Source: Nostoc sp. CHAB 5824 (GTDB lineage: Bacteria > Cyanobacteriota > Cyanobacteriia > Cyanobacteriales > Nostocaceae). Taken from it: 64,000 bases of DNA. Location: NCBI RefSeq assembly GCF_020829665.1, contig NZ_JAIVFT010000003.1:62001-126000 (forward strand), given 5' to 3'. Under the pieces are notes generated by a model. The model was not told the DNA's origin. It saw only the letters and a program-made list of their open reading frames with translations, and searched no databases. This document shows positions 9,451 to 19,250 of this stretch, in pieces. Positions within the stretch are counted from its first letter, which is position 1, and each line of letters starts with the position of its first letter. Both the position numbers and the translations under genes were made by a program.

Positions 9451-9675
9451 CTTACGAATGGTGGAGAAGTAGAAGCGCAAGAACTCGATTCCTGACAAGA
9501 ATACACCAGACTCTGCGTTGATGATGTAGATGTAGAGCCAATTTATTTGTTAAAGATGACTTTTTTCAGCACTGACAGATTTCACGCCTTGAGAGTACCG
9601 CCTGAAATCGACTCTGCAAGAATTGCTATTTGCTGGGTAAATTGGGATATAGATGCGGAAAAATTTTCTGTGTAA
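9451..9675 (+). pseudogene. Decayed C-terminal fragment, possibly DUF6745-like
   Basis: One reading frame is protein-like across 9451-9675 but broken by a TGA at 9493. After the stop it reads QEYTRLCVDDVDVEPIYLL, then KMTFFSTDRFHALRVPPEID, then SARIAICWVNWDIDAEKFSV and TAA at 9673. The LRVPP...SAR.A..WVN..ID...F pattern is what I associate with the C-terminus of DUF6745-type proteins; that assignment is from memory. There is no start codon upstream. The fragment overlaps the over-extended start of the GNAT frame at 9653, which argues for a later GNAT start. Confidence 0.5.
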
Positions 9676-9688
9676 ACTTGACCAGCAA

Positions 9689-10183
9689 ATGGTAATGAAA
9701 AGCTATTATCAAGATTTTTTAATTCGTGATTGGGTGCAAAGCGATCGCACAAGAGCCGCCGAAGTCATCAGTTATGTATTATCAGAATACGGTCTCGGTT
9801 GGGAACCAAAGGGCGCTGACCAAGATGTACTGCGAGTAGAAGAATATTATTTAGCTACTGGGGGAGAGTTTTGGGTAATTGAACACCAAAGCCAGTTAGT
9901 AGGTACTGGAGCATACTACCCCATACACCGTGGCGAAAAAGCTGTAGAAATCCGCAAAATGTATCTTTTACCCAGCATCAGGGGTTTGGGATTAGGGAAA
10001 TATTTGTTACAACAGCTAGAAGCAGCGATCGCAGAGCGTGGTTTTGGGCAAATTTGGATTGAAACTGCCAGCGTTTTGGTGGAAGCAGTCAAGCTGTATG
10101 AAAGTAATGGCTACACTCCAGGAACGGGAGTAGAAACAACAAGATGCGATCGCGTGTATGTTAAGTCATTGGTTAAAGACTAA
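9689..10183 (+). CDS. GNAT family N-acetyltransferase
   Basis: About 164 residues. It has the acetyl-CoA binding motif RGLGLGKYLLQQL around residue 105, preceded by the beta4 strand EIRKMYLLPSI. The end has ETASVLVEAVKLYESNGY, the usual GNAT motif B. I start it at ATG 9689 (or 9695): the frame extends back to 9653, but those codons run out of frame over the tail of the gene remnant. Substrate unknown; the type resembles small amino-acid or amine acetyltransferases. A heptamer repeat and the ComF-like gene follow. Confidence 0.78.
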   Translation: MVMKSYYQDFLIRDWVQSDRTRAAEVISYVLSEYGLGWEPKGADQDVLRVEEYYLATGGEFWVIEHQSQLVGTGAYYPIHRGEKAVEIRKMYLLPSIRGLGLGKYLLQQLEAAIAERGFGQIWIETASVLVEAVKLYESNGYTPGTGVETTRCDRVYVKSLVKD

Positions 10184-10210
10184 TGACTAATGACTAATGA
10201 CAAAGGACAA
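10178..10210. repeat. Short tandem repeat AATGACT
   Basis: GACTAATGACTAATGACTAATGACAAAGGACAA overlaps the stop of the GNAT gene and supplies the AAAGGA in front of the ComF-like start. Confidence 0.85.
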
Positions 10211-10216
10211 TTTTAA

Positions 10217-10894
10217 ATGCACACGTGGATTAAAAATCTTACAGGCTTACTCAATCTTTTTCTCCAATCCCATTGCCCTCTATGCCAACGTGCAACCTCG
10301 CAAGAATTCTGTCAGAATTGCATCAGACAACTGCAAAAATGTCAACGTAAAGATTCGCTTTCTCTGTGGCAAGAGCCAATACCAGTATTTGGCTGGGGGG
10401 AGTATGGTGGCCCGGTGAAACGAGCGATCGCGGCGATGAAATACGAAAATCAACCCCAAATAGCTCGTCCTCTGGGTCACTGGTTAGGAGAAGCATGGTT
10501 ATTAAATTCACCGAGGCGAGATAGCCAGCCTGTGGTGGTTCCCATTCCACTCCACCCTAGCAAGCAAAAGCAACGTAAATACAATCAAGCCGCACTGATA
10601 GCACAAAGCTTCTGCGAAATAACTGGATTAAAATTGAAACTAAACGGTTTAGCAAGAGTGCGAGAAACTGAAGCGCAATTTGGTTTATCGGTATCTAAAC
10701 GAGAAAAAAACTTGGCTAAAGCTTTTGCTGTTGGTCAAGAATTTCGCGATCGTCCCCCAAGTGTCCCAGTGCTGTTAGTGGACGATATTTATACTACTGG
10801 TGCTACTGCTAGGTCTGCTGTGCAAACACTTCGTCAGTATGGAATTGTGGTTTTAGGATTAGTCGCAGTAGCCACTGCTGTCAAAGACGGATAA
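10217..10894 (+). CDS. ComF family phosphoribosyltransferase-like protein
   Basis: 225 residues. The N-terminus has a four-cysteine zinc-finger pattern (HCPLCQRA...FCQNCIRQL). The C-terminal half is a type I phosphoribosyltransferase fold: VPIPLHPSKQKQRKYNQA, then the PRPP loop VLLVDDIYTTGATARSA near residue 185. ComF proteins are linked to DNA uptake for transformation in many bacteria, but cyanobacterial members are also annotated simply as amidophosphoribosyltransferase-like. AAAGGA lies about ten bases upstream of the ATG. Confidence 0.85.
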   Translation: MHTWIKNLTGLLNLFLQSHCPLCQRATSQEFCQNCIRQLQKCQRKDSLSLWQEPIPVFGWGEYGGPVKRAIAAMKYENQPQIARPLGHWLGEAWLLNSPRRDSQPVVVPIPLHPSKQKQRKYNQAALIAQSFCEITGLKLKLNGLARVRETEAQFGLSVSKREKNLAKAFAVGQEFRDRPPSVPVLLVDDIYTTGATARSAVQTLRQYGIVVLGLVAVATAVKDG

Positions 10895-10981
10895 ATCAAG
10901 AATTAATAGGCAATCTTTGACATATAAATGCATAAATTGACCGAATTACACTATTTTTGTGAGAAAAATTGCTTGAAATGT

Positions 10982-11437
10982 ATGAATAAAGTTTTTGCGG
11001 CAGGTTTAAAACAACTCATCATCATTCCTGCCACATTGCTGGCAATAGGCATAAGTACAAGTGCAGCTTTTGCTCAAAATAAATTGTATAGTCCAATTCC
11101 TTTATCTAACACTAGTGAACTTTCCGATCGCCTCTCAGACAAAGACATTCCCACAGGTCAAGGTGGGTTTGCCCGTGATTACACAGTGAAGTTAGAGAAG
11201 GGCGATAATTTAGCAGTTGATCTGTCATCCGAAAACTTTGACAGCATCATCACCCTGCTAGCACCTGATGGATCGACTTTGGCAGAAAATGATGATGGTC
11301 CTGATGGTAGTAGCAATTCCCTACTATTTACTCGCATCGTAGAGACAGGGAATTATGTGATTCGTGTCCGGTCTTTTGGGGAAACTGGGGTTGGGGCTTT
11401 TAAACTCAAGGTGACAAAGCTTCAACCGATTAAATGA
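10982..11437 (+). CDS. Secreted PPC-domain-like protein
   Basis: About 151 residues from ATG 10982; the longer frame from 10928 would put 18 hydrophilic residues before the signal peptide. The signal peptide is MNKVFAAGLKQ, a hydrophobic core, then SAAFAQ. The mature part has the pattern of a bacterial pre-peptidase C-terminal beta-sandwich: DYTVKLEKGDNLAVDLSS, SIITLLAPDGSTLAENDDG, then GNYVIRVRSFG. PPC-type modules usually accompany secreted proteases, but here the domain stands alone. Function unknown. Confidence 0.7.
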   Translation: MNKVFAAGLKQLIIIPATLLAIGISTSAAFAQNKLYSPIPLSNTSELSDRLSDKDIPTGQGGFARDYTVKLEKGDNLAVDLSSENFDSIITLLAPDGSTLAENDDGPDGSSNSLLFTRIVETGNYVIRVRSFGETGVGAFKLKVTKLQPIK

Positions 11438-11439
11438 AG

Positions 11440-11487
11440 TAGTCATTAGTCATTAGTCATTAGTCATTGGTCATTGGTCATTGGTCA
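11440..11487. repeat. Short tandem repeat AGTCATT/GGTCATT
   Basis: Seven consecutive heptamers immediately after the PPC-like gene, in the gap to the convergent cobS. Confidence 0.88.
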
Positions 11488-11537
11488 GGAGTTAAAAATT
11501 CTTTTCCTGTTCCCCTGGCCCTTATCTTCCTCATTTT

Positions 11538-12311
11538 TTAAAAGGCGGTCAACACACAGAGAAATAAAGCTTCAGTCCACTCTACGACTGCGCCGTAGGT
11601 ATCTCCTGTATGTCCACCTAATTTATGGTTGAACCACGCACCAGTTAAAGTAGCGATCGCACTTCCAGCAATTATCATTGCCAGTGCGAGAAATAGCTGC
11701 TGTTTATCTATCAGCCAAAGTAAACCACTCAAACTAACCAGCAACAACAATCCCGGTAACAAATCTTTGTAAGAACGAATGGCTTGTTTGTGAAAGGCAC
11801 CTTTGCCAGTTGGTTTCAGGTAAGGATATCGCGCGATTGCTACCTGTTGCCCCCAACGTCCCCAGCCACAAGCAGCCATCAGCAGCAACCAACGGTTTTC
11901 TGGCATATCCGTCAAGGCGGTTATTTTCAGTATTACCAAGGCGATCGCTGCCATTGCCCCAAAAGCACCTGTGGCACTATCTGCCATCACCTCCAGTCGC
12001 CGATCTGGGTCGTTCACTGCCAAACCATCAGCAGTATCCATTGCCCCATCTAAGTGCAGTCCTCCAGTTATGGCAATCCAAATACTGACTACCAAAGCAC
12101 TACGAGTTAACACTGGCATCCCAATAAAATCCATCCCCGTATCCAGTAACCCTAAAATCCCCCCAATTATCAACCCTACAAGCGAAGCAAGACCTGCTAC
12201 TCCCTGAAAGTCTAAGCTGTGCAAATACGGTAGTGGAATACTAGTGTAAAATATAATACTAGCTGCCAGCTTTAACAGCAGCTTTTTCCACCACTGTTGC
12301 TGTTTCGTCAT
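11538..12311 (-). CDS. cobS: Adenosylcobinamide-GDP ribazoletransferase CobS
   Basis: 257 residues, a polytopic inner-membrane enzyme that joins adenosylcobinamide-GDP to alpha-ribazole in the last steps of vitamin B12 or pseudo-B12 synthesis. Key family motifs: FYTSIPLPY near residue 21, [17 protein letters not shown] near 82, then [11 protein letters not shown] near 111, and [13 protein letters not shown] near 232 with the acidic residues that bind Mg. There are about six hydrophobic segments. It is isolated from other cob genes in this window, and no cobalamin riboswitch was seen upstream. Confidence 0.92.
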   Translation of the reverse strand: MTKQQQWWKKLLLKLAASIIFYTSIPLPYLHSLDFQGVAGLASLVGLIIGGILGLLDTGMDFIGMPVLTRSALVVSIWIAITGGLHLDGAMDTADGLAVNDPDRRLEVMADSATGAFGAMAAIALVILKITALTDMPENRWLLLMAACGWGRWGQQVAIARYPYLKPTGKGAFHKQAIRSYKDLLPGLLLLVSLSGLLWLIDKQQLFLALAMIIAGSAIATLTGAWFNHKLGGHTGDTYGAVVEWTEALFLCVLTAF

Positions 12312-12686
12312 CTTAGGTACATTAATATTTGGTTAATTGCTGGATAATAAGCTTAGTTTCGGTACAACCGACATGAGCAGACTTTAAAATTTTAGATAAG
12401 ATTTACTTCTATTAGAGATTCTCCTTGAAAATTTTGTTATGCTGGTCTAAGTGATAAATAAATAATTGCAGTACTTTTTATACAAAAAACGAATGATTCA
12501 GGAAATTAAAATTCCATTAGAGATCAAAATTTGTGTTTTGTATTCGTTAACTAAAAACTTACTCCAAATTATTAGACGATTGCCCCACAAAATTGATATT
12601 TTTTTAAATGTAGGAAGTAAACAAGCTATTCAGTTATGACAGTTTAGCTATGTTGTCGCTCTCCTTAGCTCAATCGCTATTTTCCT
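12312..12686. other. AT-rich divergent intergenic region
   Basis: No confident gene. A 48-codon ORF (12493-12639) is present but of AT-rich low-information composition. An inverted AACGAAT/ATTCGTT pair spans about 12488-12550. Confidence 0.35.
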
Positions 12687-13139
12687 ATGAGTCACCATCT
12701 ACCCGACACCAGGATACCAGCTCCGTGCATTATTAACACGGGCATCATTGTGAATAAGCTCGACATCCGGCGATTGCTGACAGATTTAGGTCGAGTCCAC
12801 TACATCTACACCCAAGAAAATAAGGTACTGAGCGAGGGTGAAGGGGATGTGATGGAAGTTTTTGCCAATCCACAAAGGTCTACCTTAGTGGCTAACCACG
12901 CGCTATATCTGAATGTTTGTAGTTTTGATTACTTGGAACTAAAACAGTCGTCGCAACAAGAAACATACTTCGATTTGATGCAAGAAGGAGTGTGTCTGCG
13001 GTTGATTCCCCGCTCAACCCCCCTACAAGAGCGACGAGAGCGAACCTTCAATGTCAGCGCCATAGAAGCGATGATGGAGCAAGTCCTCTCAGCCAGGTGG
13101 GATGCAGAAATCGACGATGACTGTTCTGATTCTTTCTAA
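12687..13139 (+). CDS. Conserved hypothetical protein, cyanobacterial
   Basis: 150 residues, no signal or membrane segment. It has well-formed secondary structure (KLDIRRLLTDLGRVHYIYTQE, then GDVMEVFANPQRSTLVAN) and an acidic tail (EIDDDCSDSF). Codon use and HIP1-like composition match neighbours. I recognise no domain. It precedes tgt on the same strand, with a perfect hairpin between them. Confidence 0.65.
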   Translation: MSHHLPDTRIPAPCIINTGIIVNKLDIRRLLTDLGRVHYIYTQENKVLSEGEGDVMEVFANPQRSTLVANHALYLNVCSFDYLELKQSSQQETYFDLMQEGVCLRLIPRSTPLQERRERTFNVSAIEAMMEQVLSARWDAEIDDDCSDSF

Positions 13140-13183
13140 AATAGCGACTGTTATACCAAATTTATCTGAGGCTGCGCTTTATT

Positions 13184-13217
13184 GATGTAGGGGCAATTTA
13201 TAGATTGCCCCTACATC
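13184..13217. repeat. Perfect 14-base palindromic hairpin
   Basis: GATGTAGGGGCAAT, six-base loop TTATAG, ATTGCCCCTACATC. It lacks a T-run, so it is more likely a dispersed cyanobacterial GTAGGGGCAAT element than a terminator. It lies between the hypothetical gene and tgt. Confidence 0.75.
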
Positions 13218-13262
13218 GTATAGTTTTGCGTAAGTCTTATAGGCGCATCTTCAAAAATATAA

Positions 13263-14417
<1,155 letters not shown>

Positions 14418-14495
14418 CAAATGATCGAGACCCAAACCATGTTAAGATATTTCTCAATTATGAAAGCTGTGTTGGATAGGTGGATTTAAACAAAC

Positions 14496-14633
14496 ATGGA
14501 AGCAGCACTTTTATTAGCAAAACTGCCTGAAGCTTACCAAATCTTTGATCCTTTGGTGGACGTTCTCCCAGTTATCCCCGTATTCTTTTTGTTGCTTGCT
14601 TTTGTTTGGCAAGCAGCCGTAGGATTTAGGTAA
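14496..14633 (+). CDS. psbK: Photosystem II reaction center protein K (PsbK)
   Basis: 45 residues: a short N-terminal propeptide ([14 protein letters not shown]), then the mature protein with [19 protein letters not shown] and a single membrane helix ending WQAAVGFR. The WQAAVGFR end is diagnostic of PsbK. It is a small subunit of the PSII core near CP43. It lies after tgt and is closed by a strong terminator. No Shine-Dalgarno sequence is evident in front of ATG 14496. Confidence 0.95.
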
Positions 14634-14653
14634 GTTAATCTATTTTTCAATTT

Positions 14654-14688
14654 ATAGGACAGGTATAGACCTGTCCTATTTTTTTTGT
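14654..14688 (+). terminator. Rho-independent terminator of psbK
   Basis: Perfect 11-base stem ATAGGACAGGT / ACCTGTCCTAT with a four-base loop, followed by eight T. It lies 20 bases after the psbK stop. Confidence 0.9.
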
Positions 14689-14805
14689 GGCACTATGTTT
14701 ATAAATTTAATATTTATTAGTATTTTGTAATAATTTAATATAATAAATAAGATATGAATCAAGTCATGTCAATATGAAGCCTTGAAAGTCAAGGAGTAAT
14801 CAGTT

Positions 14806-15102
14806 ATGGGTAATATCAAATTCGTTAAAGAAAATAAAGAAGTAGTGGCAGCAGATGGTGCAAATCTCCGGCTCAAAGCGATGCAAAATGACATTGATAT
14901 ATATAAATTCATTGGCAAGATGACCAATTGTGGTGGTAATGGTCAGTGTGGTACTTGCGTTGTCGAGATAGTAGAAGGACTAGAAAATCTTTCTCCCCGC
15001 ACAGACGTAGAAAACCGCAAATTCAAAAAAAAGCCAGAAAATTACCGCCTTGCCTGTCAAACTTTAGTGAATGGCTCAGTCAGTGTAGTTACAAAGCCTT
15101 AA
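14806..15102 (+). CDS. 2Fe-2S ferredoxin-like protein
   Basis: 98 residues. The cluster motif is C-x5-C-x2-C ([11 protein letters not shown] near residues 42-51) with the fourth Cys in RLACQT near residue 84, the pattern of plant/adrenodoxin-like 2Fe-2S folds. It differs from the photosynthetic PetF (C-x4-C-x2-C), so it is probably not the main electron acceptor of PSI. A clear AAGGAG at 14791-14796 supports ATG 14806. It stands between psbK and psbM with its own leader. The partner is unknown. Confidence 0.87.
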   Translation: MGNIKFVKENKEVVAADGANLRLKAMQNDIDIYKFIGKMTNCGGNGQCGTCVVEIVEGLENLSPRTDVENRKFKKKPENYRLACQTLVNGSVSVVTKP

Positions 15103-15266
15103 GTTGTTAAATCTGCCATTGCTTCAATTTGTATCCAGTCAGTAGTCAAAATACTTATACCAATTCTTTGTGAAACTGCACAAAATCCAGCTTGGTGAGA
15201 CAAGAGGCTTGAGCAACTGGTTTTATGTAACCTCACAGGTAATCGGTATTACCAAAATTGAGTAAA

Positions 15267-15301
15267 CTCATTTTGAATTTTGAATTTTGAATTTTGAATT
15301 G
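15267..15301. repeat. Short tandem repeat TTTTGAA
   Basis: Four TTTTGAAT-type heptamers between the ferredoxin gene and psbM. This is the reverse complement of the AATTCAA family at 5256 and 24852. Confidence 0.85.
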
Positions 15302-15370
15302 GTATAACTCTGTCGTCGATGATGCTATCCTAATGTTGTTGACTGGAAATTTAAGAGAGGCTTTCTTGCC

Positions 15371-15487
15371 ATGCAAGTTAATGACCTGGGGTTCGTAGCG
15401 AGCATTTTGTTCGTATTAGTTCCCACTGTGTTTTTACTAATTCTGTACATCCAAACTGCTAGCCGCCAAGGTGGAAAAGATAGTTAA
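15371..15487 (+). CDS. psbM: Photosystem II reaction center protein M (PsbM)
   Basis: 38 residues: [18 protein letters not shown], a single membrane helix, then [14 protein letters not shown]. Sequence and size are typical of PsbM, which sits at the PSII dimer interface. A purine-rich GAGAGG lies about 11 bases upstream of the ATG. It is closed by a terminator 25 bases downstream. Confidence 0.95.
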   Translation: MQVNDLGFVASILFVLVPTVFLLILYIQTASRQGGKDS

Positions 15488-15510
15488 GAGTTTGTGTATC
15501 AAATAAATAA

Positions 15511-15540
15511 CCCCTACACTATTCGTGCAGGGGTTTTTAT
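15511..15540 (+). terminator. Terminator of psbM
   Basis: CCCCTACAC / GTGCAGGGG with one A-C mismatch, loop TATTC, followed by TTTTTAT. Confidence 0.8.
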
Positions 15541-15634
15541 TTCTCAACTGCTAACTGAGTGCTGAGTAGTAAAGAGAAAATTTTGCTTTTTTCCCATTTT
15601 ATGACAACAATTCTTATACTCAGCACTATTTACT

Positions 15635-16486
15635 TTAACCAATTGTCCGTGCCAACAGTACCGGACAAGTGGCATTGACTCGAACATAGTCAGATAAGGA
15701 AGATCCGATAAGTCGGTCTATATCAACAAAAGTCTTAGCGATGGATGGGCGGCGATCAGGAGAACCGAGCAATAATAAGTCTATATTCAACTCCTCTGCC
15801 AACCGACAAATTTCTTCGCCAGGTTTGCCACTACTGATATAAGAACGAGATTGGATGCCCTGTTTTTCAGCTTCTGCAACTGCGGCTGCTAAAACTGGAT
15901 TTTTGCCTGAATTAACTTCAGTTATTTCTGATTTTTTACCGCCTAAATCTGTAGTAATATTTGCTAAAATTAACTGGCCGCCCTGAATATCTCGCAGTAA
16001 AAACAGTGCCAATTTTAAGCAGTTTTTTGCAGAATCAGAGTTGTCTATTGCCACCATAATGCGCTTAATTTTTTTGATATAAATGTCATCTTTTACCAGC
16101 AACATCGGGCGAGAAGACAGTTGGAAAACATACTGACTGACTGAGTTCGATAAAATAGATTGCAGCCGCTTAAGTCCGCGTGAACCCATAATAATTAAGT
16201 CAGCATCGATTTCATCAGCTACTTGGCAAACCACATCTTTGGGGTCGCCTTCGCGCAAAATTGAAGAAACCTGGCTAGGATCTAAGTTCAAAGTTTGAAT
16301 GGCATTGGCTAAAATTTTACCGCCATTTTCCCATTTAGCCGTCATGGTAGCAGCAGTACTTTGTGCCTGAACAACATGCAAAATTGTCACTTTTGCAGAT
16401 TGAATTGAAGGAATTTCTTTCAGGGTTTTGAGCATTTCTTCTGCGTGTCCCAATCCCGATACAGCCAGCAAAATTTTTCTTATCAT
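15635..16486 (-). CDS. Tandem universal stress protein (UspA, two domains)
   Basis: 283 residues containing two Usp domains (about 1-135 and 142-283). The first has the ATP-binding pattern IIMGSRGLKRLQSILSNSVS near residue 96. The second opens with IKRIMVAIDNSDSAKNCL near 141 and ends with LLLLGSPDRRP, DRLIGSSLSDYVRVNATCPVLL. The first-domain glycine motif (G-x2-G-x9-G) looks mostly intact; the second has a weaker version. No partner genes. Role in stress response is inferred from family only. Confidence 0.85.
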   Translation of the reverse strand: MIRKILLAVSGLGHAEEMLKTLKEIPSIQSAKVTILHVVQAQSTAATMTAKWENGGKILANAIQTLNLDPSQVSSILREGDPKDVVCQVADEIDADLIIMGSRGLKRLQSILSNSVSQYVFQLSSRPMLLVKDDIYIKKIKRIMVAIDNSDSAKNCLKLALFLLRDIQGGQLILANITTDLGGKKSEITEVNSGKNPVLAAAVAEAEKQGIQSRSYISSGKPGEEICRLAEELNIDLLLLGSPDRRPSIAKTFVDIDRLIGSSLSDYVRVNATCPVLLARTIG

Positions 16487-17009
16487 ATTACGTAATTTTT
16501 GTTAAGTTTACTTTTGTTTTCGCTGTTAGTACTTGGCTCTGGTAAGATTTTTACCGCCTTGCTCAACAACCTAGTTAGTAAAGTGGCACAAATAAACTTT
16601 GTTTTTTAGTATTTAACACTCAAACAAATGACAAATTACAAAAAAGTCAACAAATGTTTAAGTTTATTTGCACGTAGTTACTTAAATTCTTAACTAGACT
16701 TCAATTATTAAGCATACCCTCTAACTTAGCTTGAAGAACTTAATAAATTATGATGTTAGTTATCATTTTTAATCTATGTTCATTTTTTTTAATTAGAACT
16801 TAGTTAAGTATTGCAAAGAAATGCCAAAATAACTTTTCAGAAAAATTTATTCACTGTAAGCTTTACCAGGCGATCGCTCAGGCTTGAATAGTCTACACTA
16901 CTTCTAAATTTTACCTATTATCTGCCTTTCTTTAAGTCTCTTGCAGTTTTGGGAACTCAGATAGGATTGCTATATTTGAACACCAGAGAAATGTGGAATA
17001 ACAGCAACG
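16487..17009. other. AT-rich intergenic region
   Basis: About 520 bases upstream of the Usp gene (its promoter side). No ORF or RNA is supported; one HIP1-like GGCGATCGCTC at about 16870. Confidence 0.4.
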
Positions 17010-17307
17010 GAATTCGGATGCAATACAGTTCAGTTAAGCCAGAAAAATAAATTTGCGTAGGTTGGGGAGCCACTGCGCCCTTGCGGTTCCCCGACTTGTT
17101 CGCGCAGCGTCTCCCCTTCTCCCAAAGGGAGAGGCTAGCGCCAAGGGAGAAGCAAGTGGCGTTTGAGGAACGTAGACCCAAAGGGGCTTAAGGCAGGGTA
17201 ACCCAACATTTTTGGGCATTTGTTGGGTTTCACTTCGTACCCCTGTGGGGATCTTGCTACAACCCAACCTACAATTATCCTTAACCCAAGCGTATTGAAT
17301 TCGGATG
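17010..17307. mobile_element. Nested MITE-like element flanked by GAATTCGGATG direct repeats
   Basis: The 11-base direct repeat GAATTCGGATG occurs at 17010-17020 and 17297-17307. Between them an inverted pair GTAGGTTGGG (17057-17066) / CCCAACCTAC (17263-17272) frames a segment with inner AACCCAACA/TGTTGGGTTT inverted repeats and GGGAGA units. No coding capacity. The copy of ATACAGTTCAGTTA at 17022-17036 also occurs at about 59650. Confidence 0.55.
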
Positions 17308-17352
17308 TTCTAATAGTCAAATCATCTTTAATATTATTTAAATACTATATTG

Positions 17353-17382
17353 AAACCCCCCAAATAGAATCTAGGGGGTTTT
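17353..17382 (-). terminator. Possible terminator of phoD
   Basis: AAACCCCC ... GGGGGTTT inverted repeat (8 bases, 12-base loop) just downstream of the phoD stop. The T-run is short on the minus strand, so efficiency is uncertain. Confidence 0.5.
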
Positions 17383-17399
17383 GATTACTGGTGATTTGC

Positions 17400-18971
17400 T
17401 TAACTTAGATGTGCTCCTGGTTGTCCGTTTTGGACTACAAATGAAGCTAGGGTTTTGACAGAGGCATTCAAGTCAATAATGCTTGATACAACGCGGTAGT
17501 CACTTTGCCACAGTTGTGGGGTAATGTTGCACCGGACGTATCCCCGGAAGGCTCCATCAAAAAACTTAGTATGAGGATTGTTGCGTAGGGAAGCTTGAAC
17601 TGGAGCGATGGATTGGGTGGGAAAGTCAGAGGTAATTGAGGTTCCTACAAACTCAGTGCCTACCGTTGGTGAGTTTGGGTTATTAAAATCAAGCTTCAGA
17701 TCGTGCACCCAGCTAGAATGGATGTCTCCAGTAATTACCACTGGATTAGAAGGTTGACGCTGGTTTAGAAAACTCAAGAGCCGATTACGTGCAACCACGT
17801 AGCCGTCCCACTGATCCAAATTAAAGACACCTACACCTGGACTACTATTAAAATTGTACTCGGCTAGCATAGTCTGTTGAGCAATTATATTCCAACGCGA
17901 TCGCGACTGGTCTAACCCTTTTCGTAGCCACTGCTCTTGTTCTGAGCCAGTCATGGTAGCATTGGGATCAAAAGCTTGGGGACAGCGAGGTTTAAGCCCA
18001 TCATCACAAGGTTGGTTAGTGCGATACTGCCTCGTGTCTAGGACATTGAACTCAGCTAAATTACCGAAAGTGAACCGTCGATAAAGTAGCGCGTCTGGGC
18101 CGTTGGGGAATGAAAACCGACGCAGAGGCATGTGTTCATAATAAGCCTGATACGCGTTAGCTCGGCGTTTCTTAAAAGCTTCTTGGGTTTGGTTATCTTC
18201 GGGGATTAAGTTGGCGTAGTTGTTGTCAACTTCATGATCATCCCAAGTAACAAGCCAGGGAAAAGCAGCATGAGCCGCTTGGAGATTCGGGTCAGTTTTG
18301 TACAAGGCGTGGCGATCGCGGTAGTCGGCAAGAGTGATAATTTCTGGACTATTATGCTGACGGGGCCCACCAGATTGTGGCCCGTATTCGTAAATGTAAT
18401 CACCTAGATGAACTACAAGGTCGAGGTTTTCATCAGCCAAATGCCGATAAGCCGTATAATAGCCATTTTGCCAGTCTTGACAAGAAACAAAAGCAAAATT
18501 TAATTGTCCGATAGAGCCATAAAACGCTGGTGCTGTGCGAGTCCGCCCAATGGGGCTAACTTCCCTGCCCACTTGAAATTGATACCAGTACCAACGGTCA
18601 GGGTCTAGCCCACGGACATCAACGTGGACTGAGTGTGCTAACTCTGGTGTCGCCAACACTGTTCCTCGTCGCACAACCCGTCTCATATTTTCATCAAGGG
18701 CAACTTGCCACCGCACTGGAACATTTACAAGTGGCATTCCACCTCCAGAGAGTGGATTTGGAGCCAGTCGTGTCCAAATAACAACACCATCCGGCAAAGG
18801 ATCGCCAGAGGCAACACCAAGGCTGAACGGATAGCCAGAAAACCTTGAGTTAGCCAATACCGGATGCCATTGGCTAGCTATTGTTAACCCTGTTATGAAT
18901 CCTGCACCCAGCAAAAAACTCCGCCGTCTGCACTGATTTGCTAGCAGACGCGTGCCATCCATAAGTTCCAT
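17400..18971 (-). CDS. phoD: Tat-exported alkaline phosphatase/phosphodiesterase PhoD
   Basis: About 523 residues. Twin-arginine signal (CRRRSFLLGAGFITGLTIA) in the first 40. Then the PhoD N-terminal domain (FSLGVASGDPLPDGVVIWTRL) and the metallophosphatase core: FVSCQDWQNGY, VHLGDYIYEYG, TWDDHEVDNNYAN, then VVITGDIHSSWVHDL. These supply the Ca/Fe ligands. It hydrolyses phosphomono- and diesters in the periplasm under phosphate starvation. ATG 18971 sits 5-6 bases after AGGGG; the GTG six bases earlier overlaps that site. A possible Pho box lies upstream. Confidence 0.9.
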   Translation of the reverse strand: MELMDGTRLLANQCRRRSFLLGAGFITGLTIASQWHPVLANSRFSGYPFSLGVASGDPLPDGVVIWTRLAPNPLSGGGMPLVNVPVRWQVALDENMRRVVRRGTVLATPELAHSVHVDVRGLDPDRWYWYQFQVGREVSPIGRTRTAPAFYGSIGQLNFAFVSCQDWQNGYYTAYRHLADENLDLVVHLGDYIYEYGPQSGGPRQHNSPEIITLADYRDRHALYKTDPNLQAAHAAFPWLVTWDDHEVDNNYANLIPEDNQTQEAFKKRRANAYQAYYEHMPLRRFSFPNGPDALLYRRFTFGNLAEFNVLDTRQYRTNQPCDDGLKPRCPQAFDPNATMTGSEQEQWLRKGLDQSRSRWNIIAQQTMLAEYNFNSSPGVGVFNLDQWDGYVVARNRLLSFLNQRQPSNPVVITGDIHSSWVHDLKLDFNNPNSPTVGTEFVGTSITSDFPTQSIAPVQASLRNNPHTKFFDGAFRGYVRCNITPQLWQSDYRVVSSIIDLNASVKTLASFVVQNGQPGAHLS

Positions 18972-19117
18972 ATTCACCCCTACCTAGATGTAAATACAGT
19001 TCAGTTGGCATTAAGGAGGGTCTACTTGTGAAAAGCACAAAGCGTGGGTTGATTCGACTTATCTCCTAATTGCTGCTCAACCAAACACAAGGAGCCTAGC
19101 AACCCAGGATCAAGCAG

Positions 19118-19136
19118 AAATTAAGATTTTGTTAAG
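19118..19136 (-). promoter_or_regulatory. Candidate Pho box upstream of phoD
   Basis: On the minus strand, CTTAACAA then AAT then CTTAATTT: two PyTTAA-type octamers with an exact 11-base period, about 150 bases before the phoD start. Cyanobacterial Pho boxes (SphR/PhoB sites) have three such octamers with 3-base spacers; only two are seen here, in AT-rich DNA. Confidence 0.3.
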
Positions 19137-19250
19137 TTTAAAATTGGATTGGGGCATTGGGTATGGGTCATGAAAAGAGGCAAAGCGGCAGGGGGCAGAG
19201 GCGAAAACTCTTCTCCCTTGCTCCTTGCTCCCTGCTCCCCTGCCTCCTGG

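Noticed and set aside
12493..12639. 48-codon ORF (MIQEIKIPLEIKIC...) upstream of the hypothetical gene
   Set aside because: AT-rich composition, no ribosome site, no recognisable pattern; could be chance.
12312..12686. Cobalamin riboswitch upstream of cobS
   Set aside because: No B12-box-like sequence found in the leader.
17034..17320. Three minus-strand ORFs of 60-80 codons
   Set aside because: They are translations of the MITE-like repeat cluster.
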